DNA of 64,000 nucleotides from an uncultured candidate division Zixibacteria bacterium (GTDB taxonomy: Bacteria; Zixibacteria; MSB-5A5; SM1-73). Shown piece by piece: positions 33,664 to 42,609 of the stretch; positions within the stretch are counted from its first letter, which is position 1; each line of letters starts with the position of its first letter. The DNA is taken from NCBI GenBank assembly GCA_903908285.1, contig CAIVRH010000029.1:1-64000 (forward strand), written 5' to 3'. Below the pieces are notes generated by a model. That model was not told the origin of the DNA, made no database searches, and saw only the letters and a program-made list of their open reading frames with translations. The translations under genes were made by a program, and so were the position numbers.

Positions 33664-36024
33664 TTAAGAGCTTGCCCCTTTCCAAAACATCCATCTCTCC
33701 TTCCCCTTCAATCTGGCTTTTCTCACCAGATAGATTCCATTAAGAATTTCTCCCTCAATTTGTATGCGGGAGAAATCCTCTTTTCTTTCCAGAAATTGAT
33801 ATTCACCACTGTCTAGAATTTTCATAAAAGCTACAAGATTCTTGGAAGGGTTCCCTTCGGTCCCCTCTTTTTGCGGAGGGATTTCCCCCTCGAATTCCAT
33901 CCATTTGGGATCGTGAGTTTCTTTCCAATCACACAAGAATCTTTTCCCCTTGTTCAGCTCCTCTATATCCAGCTCAAATAGGGTTAGTCCCAGCGCTACT
34001 CCTCCCTTGAGAAACCGTAAATCATGATGCTTTGCTTCCCCCCACCAGTGAAGCTGAAGCACAAAATTGTCCATAGTCGACTGTCCACTGTCCGCAGCCA
34101 AGAGATTTTTTGCTGTGGACTGTCGACCGTGGACTGTGGACATCTTTTCTAACAGCGAAATCTGATCCGGTTCCCTCTTATCCGATCTTATGTCCATAAC
34201 CCGTGGGGCATTCCAGGTAAACCGGTCATCCGTTTTGGTCACATGGTCTACCCGAACCCGGATGATCTCTCCGGTTTTAGCCCGAATTGAGGAGGAATAA
34301 GTGGTTCCGATAGGGACAGGGTTAGCTCTGTTTCCGACTGCACAGGTATAGTTGAATGATCCCCCTTTATTCGCCTGAACTCCGGTCACCAAGACATCTA
34401 TCTCAAAATACCTGTTCCATGTGTACCAATTCTCGCTTTCGAAATATCCCGAATCGCTCTTTTTGATCATCGCCCCTTCCGAGGTGCTGACCCTCTTGAT
34501 CTCTTGGGACAAATCATGAGCCTTGACTTTTTCATATTTAACTTTTTGAATGGAATTGGTATCGGGAAAGAAATCGTCCAAAAGCTTTTTCCTCTGCTCT
34601 AACGGGAGAGAGGTTTTTTCTTCTCCGTTCAAATAAAGGAGGTCAAAAAACTTGAATTTGAAATTGAAATCATCCGAAGGGTTATTTCTCTTGGATGAAG
34701 CATCAGAGCGAATATACCCAGCCACTTCTCTATGGGGGAGTCGCGAATTTCCTTTGTATTTGACCAGTTCCCCGTCCAGGATGAAACTTTTCTGAGGGTA
34801 GGATAAGACATCTTTTACCAGATGAGGAAATTTATCCTCGATCCGATTCCCTTCATCCGTGAAAATTCTCACCTCATCATCTTTTCTATGTACTTGAGCT
34901 CTTACCCCATCGTATTTGGGCTCAATCAGAAATTCACCGGACAGGGAATCTAAGTCTTCCAAGTGAAATACCTCGTTGGAAATCGAGTTTGTTTTCTTTG
35001 GCTTGGTAGGTGGAATGAATTTGAATGGAAAAATCTCAGTTTGAGTTTGCCCTAAATCCTGGACGAAATGAACTCTCGAATGTAAACTGGTGGGCAGCGC
35101 CCCTAAAACCAGCACCTGTAGTGGGGTAGGACAAATTATATCGATATCATGATCCGAATAACCCAAATCTACAACGCCGCCCACCAGCTTGACTTGATCT
35201 AAGATTCCAGCTTGCTGCAGTGCTTCTTCAACTATCTCCTTATGAATTCGACTTGTTCCTGCATTTGAAGAATTGCCAAGCTCGCCGCATTCTTCCTTTT
35301 TCCCGCACTTTTTCAATAACCACAGCTCATCCGACATGGAAGTGTTGGGCACTGCCCCCCTGTAAACCAGCGAAGTTTCCAAAACCCGCGTAACGTTTCG
35401 ATAATTAAAAAACGCAACCTGTTCTGTCTGGTCCCCGTCCTCTGAACTCTTGACCCTGGACTCCGGCCCCTGATTTATTGAACCTTTGAACTCTTGAACT
35501 TTTGAACTCTCAATCTGTTGATTCTGTTTTTCAGGATATGTCTTGAAGGGAACGTGCTGGCATTTCCTCATGTCCTCACCGCAGATGGAGCATTCCGGAA
35601 ACTCAAACACGAATCCCAAGGAGCATTCCTTGTAGATTCCGTGATCGATATTTTCTTTCAAGGAGAGTGCATCCTTTGAGTTCAAAAGCCAGTAGAACCA
35701 GACCTTCACCCAATTCACACCCTCTTTTTGCACCACCTCGGATTTGAAGTTTCTGGCAATAGGAAGCTTCTCCTTGGTATGCCCGATCATCACCGGAGAG
35801 TCGATCACCAGGTTGGTGAGCTTATGCAGTTCTTCCAAGGGGAAGCATCCACCGTAAGAATTGATTTCGTCTGAAACCAAATACATGGTCCGGACGAAGA
35901 TCTCCTCTTTGGTTACCGGTTTAGGAGGCTTTATTCGGGAGTTGATCAAAGCCACCAACTCATCCGAAATCTCATCCTCCGGTTTTTTCAGCTCCGCTCC
36001 TACATATGCCAAAAGTTCTTCCAC
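33664..36024 (-). CDS. Capsid-morphogenesis / NTase-like / DNA ligase / LigD phosphoesterase fusion
   Basis: 786 residues, GTG start with AAGGAG upstream. Residues ~1-230 resemble phage prohead-protease/head-morphogenesis proteins (IDSPVMIGHTKEKLPIA, WVKVWFYW, ECSLGFVFEFPECSICGEDM, ETSLVYRGAVPNTSM). Residues ~255-330 hold a nucleotidyltransferase-like GG ... YSDHDIDI. Residues ~360-615 are an ATP-dependent DNA ligase: motif I EPKYDGVRA with the adenylated Lys, ILDGELV, FFDLLYLNG, EGAMIKK, then an OB-fold. Residues ~650-786 match the LigD 3'-phosphoesterase (LQLHWW, HHDLRF, THDPKWMEFEGEIP). Two linkers (~165-200, ~628-650) are translated intergenic-type repeats. It occupies the protease position between terminase and capsid genes. 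A DNA-end-repair function in a capsid-assembly gene is the striking inference. Confidence 0.75.
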   Translation of the reverse strand: MEELLAYVGAELKKPEDEISDELVALINSRIKPPKPVTKEEIFVRTMYLVSDEINSYGGCFPLEELHKLTNLVIDSPVMIGHTKEKLPIARNFKSEVVQKEGVNWVKVWFYWLLNSKDALSLKENIDHGIYKECSLGFVFEFPECSICGEDMRKCQHVPFKTYPEKQNQQIESSKVQEFKGSINQGPESRVKSSEDGDQTEQVAFFNYRNVTRVLETSLVYRGAVPNTSMSDELWLLKKCGKKEECGELGNSSNAGTSRIHKEIVEEALQQAGILDQVKLVGGVVDLGYSDHDIDIICPTPLQVLVLGALPTSLHSRVHFVQDLGQTQTEIFPFKFIPPTKPKKTNSISNEVFHLEDLDSLSGEFLIEPKYDGVRAQVHRKDDEVRIFTDEGNRIEDKFPHLVKDVLSYPQKSFILDGELVKYKGNSRLPHREVAGYIRSDASSKRNNPSDDFNFKFKFFDLLYLNGEEKTSLPLEQRKKLLDDFFPDTNSIQKVKYEKVKAHDLSQEIKRVSTSEGAMIKKSDSGYFESENWYTWNRYFEIDVLVTGVQANKGGSFNYTCAVGNRANPVPIGTTYSSSIRAKTGEIIRVRVDHVTKTDDRFTWNAPRVMDIRSDKREPDQISLLEKMSTVHGRQSTAKNLLAADSGQSTMDNFVLQLHWWGEAKHHDLRFLKGGVALGLTLFELDIEELNKGKRFLCDWKETHDPKWMEFEGEIPPQKEGTEGNPSKNLVAFMKILDSGEYQFLERKEDFSRIQIEGEILNGIYLVRKARLKGKERWMFWKGASS
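34069..34145. repeat. TGGAC-type repeat inside the ligase-fusion CDS
   Basis: GTCGACTGTCCACTGTCCG and GTGGACTGTCGACCGTGG lie in frame between the ligase and phosphoesterase parts and encode a Ser/Thr-rich linker. Confidence 0.85.
35450..35520. repeat. TTGAACC-type repeat inside the ligase-fusion CDS
   Basis: TTGACCCTGGACTCC, TTGAACCTTTGAACTC and TTGAACTTTTGAACTC, in frame, encode the KVQEFKGS / RVKSSE linker after the first domain. Confidence 0.8.
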
Positions 36025-36139
36025 TTTATCTCCTTAGCACTGTTAGTCTAGTTTGACACAAAAAGCCCTATACCCGATATTTTCTTCTCTCACCAATCCT
36101 CGCCCGATCTTTTTCACCACCAAACCACCTCCGTTTTTG

Positions 36140-36240
36140 TACAAGTCTAATTGAACTCTTGAACCTTTGAACCCGTCACTTTGAACCTTAAACTTTGAAC
36201 CTTGAACGCCTTTGTCTTTGATCCCTTGAATCCTTTGTTT
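36140..36240. repeat. TTGAACC-type degenerate repeat
   Basis: Upstream of the ligase fusion: AATTGAACTCTTGAACC, TTTGAACCTTAAACTTTG, CCCTTGAATCC. Confidence 0.7.
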
Positions 36241-36417
36241 GATTTTATGCACCTTCTTGCATAAACATCTTCATGACAAAGAAAAAAGAAGAATCCCAGA
36301 TGATCTATTTTGTTATCACACAATGACTTAAATTATGTATGTGGGTGGGGCTGAAACAGGCACAACCTTTGCTCAATATCAAGGTTGGACACATATCAAA
36401 CAAAGAGAGGATTGAAT

Positions 36418-36696
36418 ATGAACTTGGTTTTTGGTTACCGGCGGGTGAATCGGGTGAAGATAGAAAGGGACACATCCAATGTATTTCTTTTGATAGTTGG
36501 GATAGTGATAGTGGTCCTTTTTCTCTTCCTGACTTTTGATAACATCGATGAGGAGAGTTCCTCGCCTTCTTCTCCTTTTCAAGCATCAATTTGCCAGGTT
36601 CAAGGAAAGATGTTGGATAGATTAGATATAAATGAAATAGCGACTTTATCATATCAAACTAGAATTTGGATAACACAAAACATTTTGGAGATCTGA
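36418..36696 (+). CDS. Small single-TM protein, opposite strand
   Basis: 92 residues from ATG 36418 with AGAGAGG upstream. A strong transmembrane helix (VFLLIVGIVIVVLFLFLTF, ~25-43) separates a basic N-terminus from a Ser-rich acidic C-terminus. It is the only plus-strand gene of the phage cassette and has its own intrinsic terminator at 36766, which supports a separate transcription unit. Function unknown; it could be a late insertion or moron-type gene. Confidence 0.45.
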   Translation: MNLVFGYRRVNRVKIERDTSNVFLLIVGIVIVVLFLFLTFDNIDEESSSPSSPFQASICQVQGKMLDRLDINEIATLSYQTRIWITQNILEI

Positions 36697-36765
36697 TTAA
36701 ACTCTCTCACCAAAGCGAGAGAATACTGAAAGTCTAAAAAGCCCCCAGAGTCAGATGCTCCCCCG

Positions 36766-36801
36766 AAGTAAGCCCCGCCTGCGCGCGGGGTTTACTTTTT
36801 A
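36766..36801 (+). terminator. Intrinsic terminator
   Basis: A 13-bp stem with one G-U (AAGTAAGCCCCGC with GCGGGGTTTACTT), 6-nt loop, then TTTTATA. Confidence 0.85.
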
Positions 36802-36894
36802 TAGACGAGTCGCTAAGCTTTTTGGCATGGCACCTATTACCAATAGAAGTTAGCTGGCTTACAACACCTAGAACTATCCACCCAACATTTGTTC

Positions 36895-37018
36895 TAATCC
36901 GTTTAATCCGTTGACGCTTTTAGCTGTGGACTATGGACTGTTGACCGTGGACGCCTTTTATCCGTTTCATCCGTTGACGGTTTTAGCGGCGGTCTGCGGA
37001 CAATGGTCGTCGGACTTC
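36895..37018. repeat. TGGAC-rich intergenic repeat
   Basis: AATCCGTTTAATCCGTTGACG, GTGGACTATGGACTG, TTGACCGTGGACG, TTTAGCGGCGGTCTGCGGAC. It ends at the terminase stop codon. Confidence 0.8.
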
Positions 37019-37019
37019 T

Positions 37020-38381
37020 TCAAATCCTCTCCACCCTCGGCAACAGAATCACCGTAGACTTTTCCCCTTGTCTTACCAGCCACAGCGCCAACGCCAAAGC
37101 CATCACCGCATCGCATTCCTGATTGTTGTCCCAGTAGAAATTATGCAGCTCATCCTGCAAAGACCACAGTTCCCCATCTTCTTTGGTCTGTTCGATATAG
37201 GGATATGCCACCTCCCCCAAAGCATGCATCTTTTCCAAATTGGCGATCAACTCCGACTTGGCTTTTCCTCCCCTTTCTCCGAAATTGAATCCTACAGGCC
37301 GGATATTCGAAAGCTCTGATAGAACCACATCCCCCAGCCCGGTAGAATCTATGATCACCTCTCCGCCGTACTCCTTATGCCGTATCCTGACCGCTGCATA
37401 CACGTCCTTCCATTCCCGTTGAAATCTCTCCCAAGCCACCACTTGATAAGGTTTCGCAGTAATGTCTAAAGTAATACCCACGGTAAAGGTTCTTTTACGC
37501 GCCAGATCCCAGCCATGACAGTATCTATGTCCGACAACAGGTCCGGACAATCCGGTGGATGCGTTCATGGCATCCCGTATGTATTCCTCTTTAATCACCT
37601 GGTTGGCATCGTCGATGAATAGACCTTTGATATTTTGTTCGATCATATTTGGGGAAAGACTCTTCATCTTTCTTGCCAGATACTCCTGACTGATATTGGG
37701 ATTTTCCCGCGAATCCCCATTCTGGACATACCCAAGGTTTGGATTTTTCTGAAGCTCACAACATTTCCGATAGAACCAGTTTTTTCCTTTGGGAGTTGAA
37801 GTGAAGTCCAGCACACCGGCTCTATCCGCCAACCGCATCACGATCACCTGGTTCACTACATATTCCGGATGCGGCTCGAATGCCACCTCATCGAAGTTGA
37901 AATAATCGTAATCCCGCCCCAAGAGATATTCCCCTCTTCTCTGGGTCGATCTCGCCCAGAAGATGGCTCCGTTCCCAAAGACAATATGGGGGAAAGGGGT
38001 AAATTTGACCTCTTTTACCATCCTATCCAAATCCGGTTTCCCTTTGGCCAGCCGGATCACGTTTTCGAAGATGATCTTGGCTTGATCCAAGGTTATGGAG
38101 GCGTTGACCGCCTCATATTTGGAGGTATGATCATATTTTAGATCTCTGATTTTGAAGATACAGCGGTGAAGAATTTTGATAGCTTGAACTAAGCTTTTCC
38201 CCCAGCGGTTACCGGTGTGGAGGGCATTTTCCGGCTTGGTGGAGTTACGAAGCCATTTGATTTGTCCCGGGTGAGGCTCGATTCCCAAAAATTGCCTGGC
38301 GAATTCAACCGGATCGTTAATAGCATTTCGCAAGTATCTATCTTTATTCGGTAAATCTTCAGCATTATTTGATTTTGACAA
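37020..38381 (-). CDS. terL: Phage terminase large subunit
   Basis: 453 residues. It packages DNA: an N-terminal ATPase with a Walker A variant GNRWGKS (~59) and Walker B YFNFDEVAF (~165), and a C-terminal RNase-H-like nuclease with GWDLAR (~280), VIIDSTGLGD (~345) and a late acidic position (CDAVMALALAL ~430). The coupling segment DFTSTPKGKNWFY is typical of terminases. TTG start 38381 with AAGGG upstream. No small terminase gene is evident nearby. Confidence 0.88.
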   Translation of the reverse strand: MSKSNNAEDLPNKDRYLRNAINDPVEFARQFLGIEPHPGQIKWLRNSTKPENALHTGNRWGKSLVQAIKILHRCIFKIRDLKYDHTSKYEAVNASITLDQAKIIFENVIRLAKGKPDLDRMVKEVKFTPFPHIVFGNGAIFWARSTQRRGEYLLGRDYDYFNFDEVAFEPHPEYVVNQVIVMRLADRAGVLDFTSTPKGKNWFYRKCCELQKNPNLGYVQNGDSRENPNISQEYLARKMKSLSPNMIEQNIKGLFIDDANQVIKEEYIRDAMNASTGLSGPVVGHRYCHGWDLARKRTFTVGITLDITAKPYQVVAWERFQREWKDVYAAVRIRHKEYGGEVIIDSTGLGDVVLSELSNIRPVGFNFGERGGKAKSELIANLEKMHALGEVAYPYIEQTKEDGELWSLQDELHNFYWDNNQECDAVMALALALWLVRQGEKSTVILLPRVERI

Positions 38382-38489
38382 ATCATCATCCCTTTTTCAT
38401 CCTTTTGAAGATCGAAACTGGTTTATCGGTCGCTGTGCTCGCATTTAAATTCTTGTTTCGACAGTGATAAACGAGTATTTCTTCATTGG

Positions 38490-38703
38490 TTTAATCAGTT
38501 TAATCCGCTACATCCGTTGACTGTTTTTGCGGCGGACTGCGGACAACGGACATCGGACGTTTTTGCCCTTGCCGTGGACTGTTGACCGTCGACCATGGAC
38601 CTATTACCATCCGTTTCATCCGTCCCGACGGACGCCCGTCTGGGCGCTACATCCGTTGACTGTTTTTGCGGCGGACTGCGGACGGCCGACGGCGGTCGCC
38701 CTA
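38490..38703. repeat. TGGAC-rich intergenic repeat
   Basis: TTTAATCAGTTTAATCCG, GCGGCGGACTGCGGACAACGG, GACTGTTGACCGTCGACC, CCGTCCCGACGGACGCCCGTCTG. It runs into the end of the portal gene. Confidence 0.85.
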
Positions 38704-40041
38704 TTCCATCTCCCTTTTTGCCTGATCCTCGGTAATCAACCCTGCTTCCTTCTTCCGGATGATGTTTTCCAGATGAACTTTCTCCGCTTCCCTCTGCTCC
38801 AGCATGCCGAAGAATTTCCGGTTGTCAAAATGATGTTCGCATTCCAAAGGCAGACCCCACAGAGCTAATTCGATATTCCTGAGCCACTCCAGGAATCTTT
38901 TAGCGCTTCTTTGGATGGAGACGACGTTTTGCATGATCAGCTCGAACTTGAACTTGGCCCAGCTCTGGTTTGGACCATACGAGTAGCCCAAAAGAGAGGG
39001 ATCCAGATGCACTCCCGCGCAGATGTCCTCGATCAAAGCTTTATGATTGATGTACCAGTAATTGGAGGAAGATACATGACCGGAGGGACCGATGTATTCG
39101 ATGGATACATCGTTCCAGGTGATGGGATTATCCTCCGGAGCCAGTTTTCTCATCATTTCCACTGCATTTTCATAATACTTGTTTGCCCGGGAGAGGTAAT
39201 TCTCATCCGATTCTCCGGAGATTCTATCCGGGGGCTTGATCTTCAAATGTATGCGGTGATAACCGGCATTATGCATGGTCTTCTGCATATCTTCCAATAA
39301 CCTCTGTTCTACCCTAGCCACAAAGGGAATGGAGCTTAGGATGCTTCTTCCTCTCGGATCATCCGGGTCCAATCCTACATAGAAGGTGGAGTGGGGGTTC
39401 AGCTTAACCAGTTTTCCATCCGCCTCCTGGAATAGTTCCCAGATGTTTTCATCTTTCAGCCTGAATCTGACGGTAGCGGGATCGATGAAATAAAACTTGT
39501 CCAATCTATCCCGGGACGGAGTTAAAACCACCTCACCGCAAACTGCTCCGTCGGTAAATAGCGATCTGAAGAATTGGGCTAATAATGCATCCACCCCGCC
39601 GAATTTCTGAAAACTGTGCTGATAGATTCGCCGGTCCAAATTTTTTATCACTTCACTGCCTTTATCCAAAAGCGCCTCATCTTCCGATCCTTTCAGTTCA
39701 AAGTTGTTGGGAGAGGCACAAATCTTGGTCCAGGTCCAGACTGCAGAATTCAAGATAGGAATGTTTTCCCTCATGAAACGATAGAGTTTGATGCGGAAGG
39801 AATTGTCCTCATAAGAACTTTGGGGTAGGAGCAAATCCCCTTGATCCAGCCATGAATTTCTTTTGGAGACGGGGGAGGTAGGGAAATCCTTGACCTTGGG
39901 CGCATTGCTTCCGATCGCGGAGAATTTTTGATTTACCGGGACACCGGGATCGATCGGTATGGTCTTTTCCATTCTACTGCTCGCATTTCTTTTAAGCGAA
40001 ATGCCCTTCAATAAGTTTTTCAAAAAATTTAAATATGGCAT
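38701..40041 (-). CDS. Phage portal protein
   Basis: About 446 residues from the Met at 40041, which has GAGGA seven bases upstream; an ATG eight codons earlier lacks this. It forms the dodecameric DNA-entry vertex. Visible portal features: an N-terminal region with RFMRENIPILNSAVWTWTKIC, a wing with DPATVRFRL and FYVGLDPDDPRGRSIL, the long stem helix AVEMMRKLA, and ICAGVHLDPSLLGYSYG with a following amphipathic helix. First gene of the cassette, divergent from recG. Confidence 0.85.
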   Translation of the reverse strand: MPYLNFLKNLLKGISLKRNASSRMEKTIPIDPGVPVNQKFSAIGSNAPKVKDFPTSPVSKRNSWLDQGDLLLPQSSYEDNSFRIKLYRFMRENIPILNSAVWTWTKICASPNNFELKGSEDEALLDKGSEVIKNLDRRIYQHSFQKFGGVDALLAQFFRSLFTDGAVCGEVVLTPSRDRLDKFYFIDPATVRFRLKDENIWELFQEADGKLVKLNPHSTFYVGLDPDDPRGRSILSSIPFVARVEQRLLEDMQKTMHNAGYHRIHLKIKPPDRISGESDENYLSRANKYYENAVEMMRKLAPEDNPITWNDVSIEYIGPSGHVSSSNYWYINHKALIEDICAGVHLDPSLLGYSYGPNQSWAKFKFELIMQNVVSIQRSAKRFLEWLRNIELALWGLPLECEHHFDNRKFFGMLEQREAEKVHLENIIRKKEAGLITEDQAKREME

Positions 40042-40300
40042 GTTTGTCCTCGGGTTAAAATTCATATTCGGATATAACAGTAACCACTGCTCTCAAAAAC
40101 TCGGCCGCTGTCCTTTTCACCACCGATGTGATATAAGATTTGTAACTGGAGTGTCTACTTTTAAGTGAATTGAAATTTTCCTTTCCCCACCAGGGAGATG
40201 CGTATGCATGCTCCGCAGGACTAAAAGATGAGGGGGACTAATGTTAAGATAGCTCACATGTCACAAGTCCACTTGTAGAAGTTTGTCCTTCTTAAATCGC

Positions 40301-40330
40301 TTGACTTTGGTTTAAAACTGCTTTTATATT
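40301..40330 (+). promoter_or_regulatory. Sigma-70-type promoter for recG
   Basis: TTGACT (40301-40306), 18-bp spacer, TATATT (40325-40330). Confidence 0.55.
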
Positions 40331-40373
40331 ACTATGGTTTTCAAACCAAGCGCTATTTATATGAGGAGTTCAT

Positions 40374-42518
40374 TTGCCATCGGTCACGACAAAATCGGAA
40401 AAACGCCACCGGGTGGAACTTACCAGCTCGATTCAATATCTCAAAGGCATCGGTCCGGTAAAAGCCGAAGCCCTAAAGCAGATCGGGGTCCAGACCGTAG
40501 AAGACCTGCTCTATTACGTTCCCCGCAAATATCTGGATCGCTCTACCATCCTTCCCATAGGAAAATTACAGGAAGGAATCGTCGCCACGGTGATAGGAAG
40601 AGTGGAGGCATCGGGCATCAAAAGGGTGAGAAGACCCCGAAAACCCCAGTTTCATGTGATCTTAAGAGACGACACCGGTTACATCCGGCTGGTCTGGTTC
40701 AACAACTGGAAATGGGCGCCCAAGCTTTTTGAGGAAAACGATCTGGTGGTCGCCTCCGGGATGGTAAATGTATATGGCGGATACCAGATGACCCACCCGG
40801 AGTTTGAGATAATCTCGAAAAAGTCGGAAGAGGATATCTCCGGGGATGATTTGATTCATACCGGAAGAATCATCCCACTTTATCCCTCCACTGCCGAGCT
40901 GAAAAGGGTTTGGCTCGACAGCCGCGGATTCCGAAGAGTGCTGAAACCGCTACTGAAGGAGGTCCCTGAGTTGATCTGTGAAACCCTTCCCGAAAAAGTG
41001 CTTACCCAGGAAAATTTGAGTTCACTGGCTTATGCCATAAGGGAAATACATTTTCCGGAAGACACTAAATCTGCGGAGGAAGCCCGCACCCGGCTCGCCT
41101 TCGATGAGCTTTTCTACTTGGAATTGATGCTGGCTTTGAGAAAACAGAAAATCCACCGGGAGGAGGGGATTGCGTTTAATAAACCGGGTGATTTGGTGAG
41201 AACTCTCTTAAAAACACTGCCTTTCCAGCTTACCGAAGCTCAAAGGAAGGTACTGCGGGAGATCACCAAAGACATGATGTCGAAAAACAGCATGCACCGT
41301 CTGCTTCAGGGGGATGTAGGGTCGGGCAAAACCATCGTAGCCCTCTTTGCCATGCTTATCGCTGTAGAAAACAGTTATCAGGCTGCCCTCATGGCTCCGA
41401 CCGAGATTTTGGCGGAACAGCATCATATTACCATTCATAAGTTGTTGGAATCCCTGGGAGTGAAGATCGCCCTGCTAACCAGTTCGGTGACCGGTCCGGA
41501 TAGGAAGGGTGTGTTACAAAATATCCGGGATGGCACTGCTCAAGTGGTGATCGGCACTCATGCCTTGCTTCAGGAGAATGTGGAATTCGAACGATTGGGT
41601 CTGGTGGTGATAGATGAGCAGCACCGCTTCGGGGTATTGCAAAGGGCACAGATGAAGAAGAAAGGGGCTTCTCCGGACATTCTGGTGATGACCGCCACTC
41701 CCATCCCCCGCAGTTTGGCTTTAACCGTGTATGGTGATCTGGACGTATCGGTGATAGACTCTCTCCCCCCCGGAAGAAAACCGGCAAAAACCTCGGTCTG
41801 GACCGAAAGCTCCAAAACCGAGATGTATCAACTGGTGGAGGGGGAATTAAAAAAAGGACATCAGGCCTACATCGTATATCCGCTGGTGGAGGAATCGGAA
41901 AAAGCAGACTTAAAAGCAGCAACCGAAAGTTACGAACTATTGAAAGAAAATATCTTTCCTAATCGGCGTTTGGCTTTGCTTCACGGGCGGATAAAAAGCA
42001 AAGAGAGGGAAACTATAATGCAAACCTTTCGTAAAGGGGAATACGACATCCTGGTTGCCACCACCGTCATCGAGGTGGGGGTGGATGTCCCCAACGCCGC
42101 GGTGATGGTGATCGAGCATGCGGAAAGATTCGGGTTGTCCCAGCTGCATCAATTGAGAGGAAGGATCGGGCGGGGAGCGGATCAATCCTATTGCCTTTTG
42201 GCGACAAATTACCCCATGTCGGAGGAGGCAAAAATGAGGCTTCAAGCCATGACCGCCACCAACGACGGATTCAAAATCTCGGAGATCGACTTAAAATTAC
42301 GCGGGCCGGGCGAGTTCTTCGGAACCAGACAGCATGGCTTGCCGGAACTCCAAATTGCTGATATCATCGCCGATGCCAGACTTCTTTATCAGGCCAGGGA
42401 TTGGGCTTTCCGGGTGATTCAGGAAGACCCGAAGTTAAATCAAACCGAGAATCAATGCATTCGATCGACCTTTCTCCGCAAATATAAAAAGAAATTCTCG
42501 TTAGTCGACATTGGATGA
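40374..42518 (+). CDS. recG: ATP-dependent DNA helicase RecG
   Basis: 714 residues. It remodels stalled replication forks and Holliday junctions. Domains: an N-terminal HhH-like entry (YLKGIGPVKAEALKQIG), the wedge OB-fold (~60-155), helicase domain 1 with Walker A GDVGSGKT (~320), DEQH (~416) and TATPIPRS, helicase domain 2 with HGRIKSKE, QLRGRIGRG, and the C-terminal GPGEFFGTRQHGLPEL. TTG start 40374 with GAGGAG upstream. Single gene with its own promoter. Confidence 0.97.
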   Translation: MPSVTTKSEKRHRVELTSSIQYLKGIGPVKAEALKQIGVQTVEDLLYYVPRKYLDRSTILPIGKLQEGIVATVIGRVEASGIKRVRRPRKPQFHVILRDDTGYIRLVWFNNWKWAPKLFEENDLVVASGMVNVYGGYQMTHPEFEIISKKSEEDISGDDLIHTGRIIPLYPSTAELKRVWLDSRGFRRVLKPLLKEVPELICETLPEKVLTQENLSSLAYAIREIHFPEDTKSAEEARTRLAFDELFYLELMLALRKQKIHREEGIAFNKPGDLVRTLLKTLPFQLTEAQRKVLREITKDMMSKNSMHRLLQGDVGSGKTIVALFAMLIAVENSYQAALMAPTEILAEQHHITIHKLLESLGVKIALLTSSVTGPDRKGVLQNIRDGTAQVVIGTHALLQENVEFERLGLVVIDEQHRFGVLQRAQMKKKGASPDILVMTATPIPRSLALTVYGDLDVSVIDSLPPGRKPAKTSVWTESSKTEMYQLVEGELKKGHQAYIVYPLVEESEKADLKAATESYELLKENIFPNRRLALLHGRIKSKERETIMQTFRKGEYDILVATTVIEVGVDVPNAAVMVIEHAERFGLSQLHQLRGRIGRGADQSYCLLATNYPMSEEAKMRLQAMTATNDGFKISEIDLKLRGPGEFFGTRQHGLPELQIADIIADARLLYQARDWAFRVIQEDPKLNQTENQCIRSTFLRKYKKKFSLVDIG

Positions 42519-42609
42519 TTTATTTTAAGAACAATTTATGGTGTAAGTTTGTCTCATATCTAAAAAATGAATTTTAACGTAAGACAACTGAGGGTTTGAG
42601 TGTTAAGGT

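Noticed and set aside
36305-36652. Minus-strand frame of 115 codons overlapping the small membrane gene
   Set aside because: The overlapping plus-strand frame has the SD, TM helix and terminator; the minus frame shows none.
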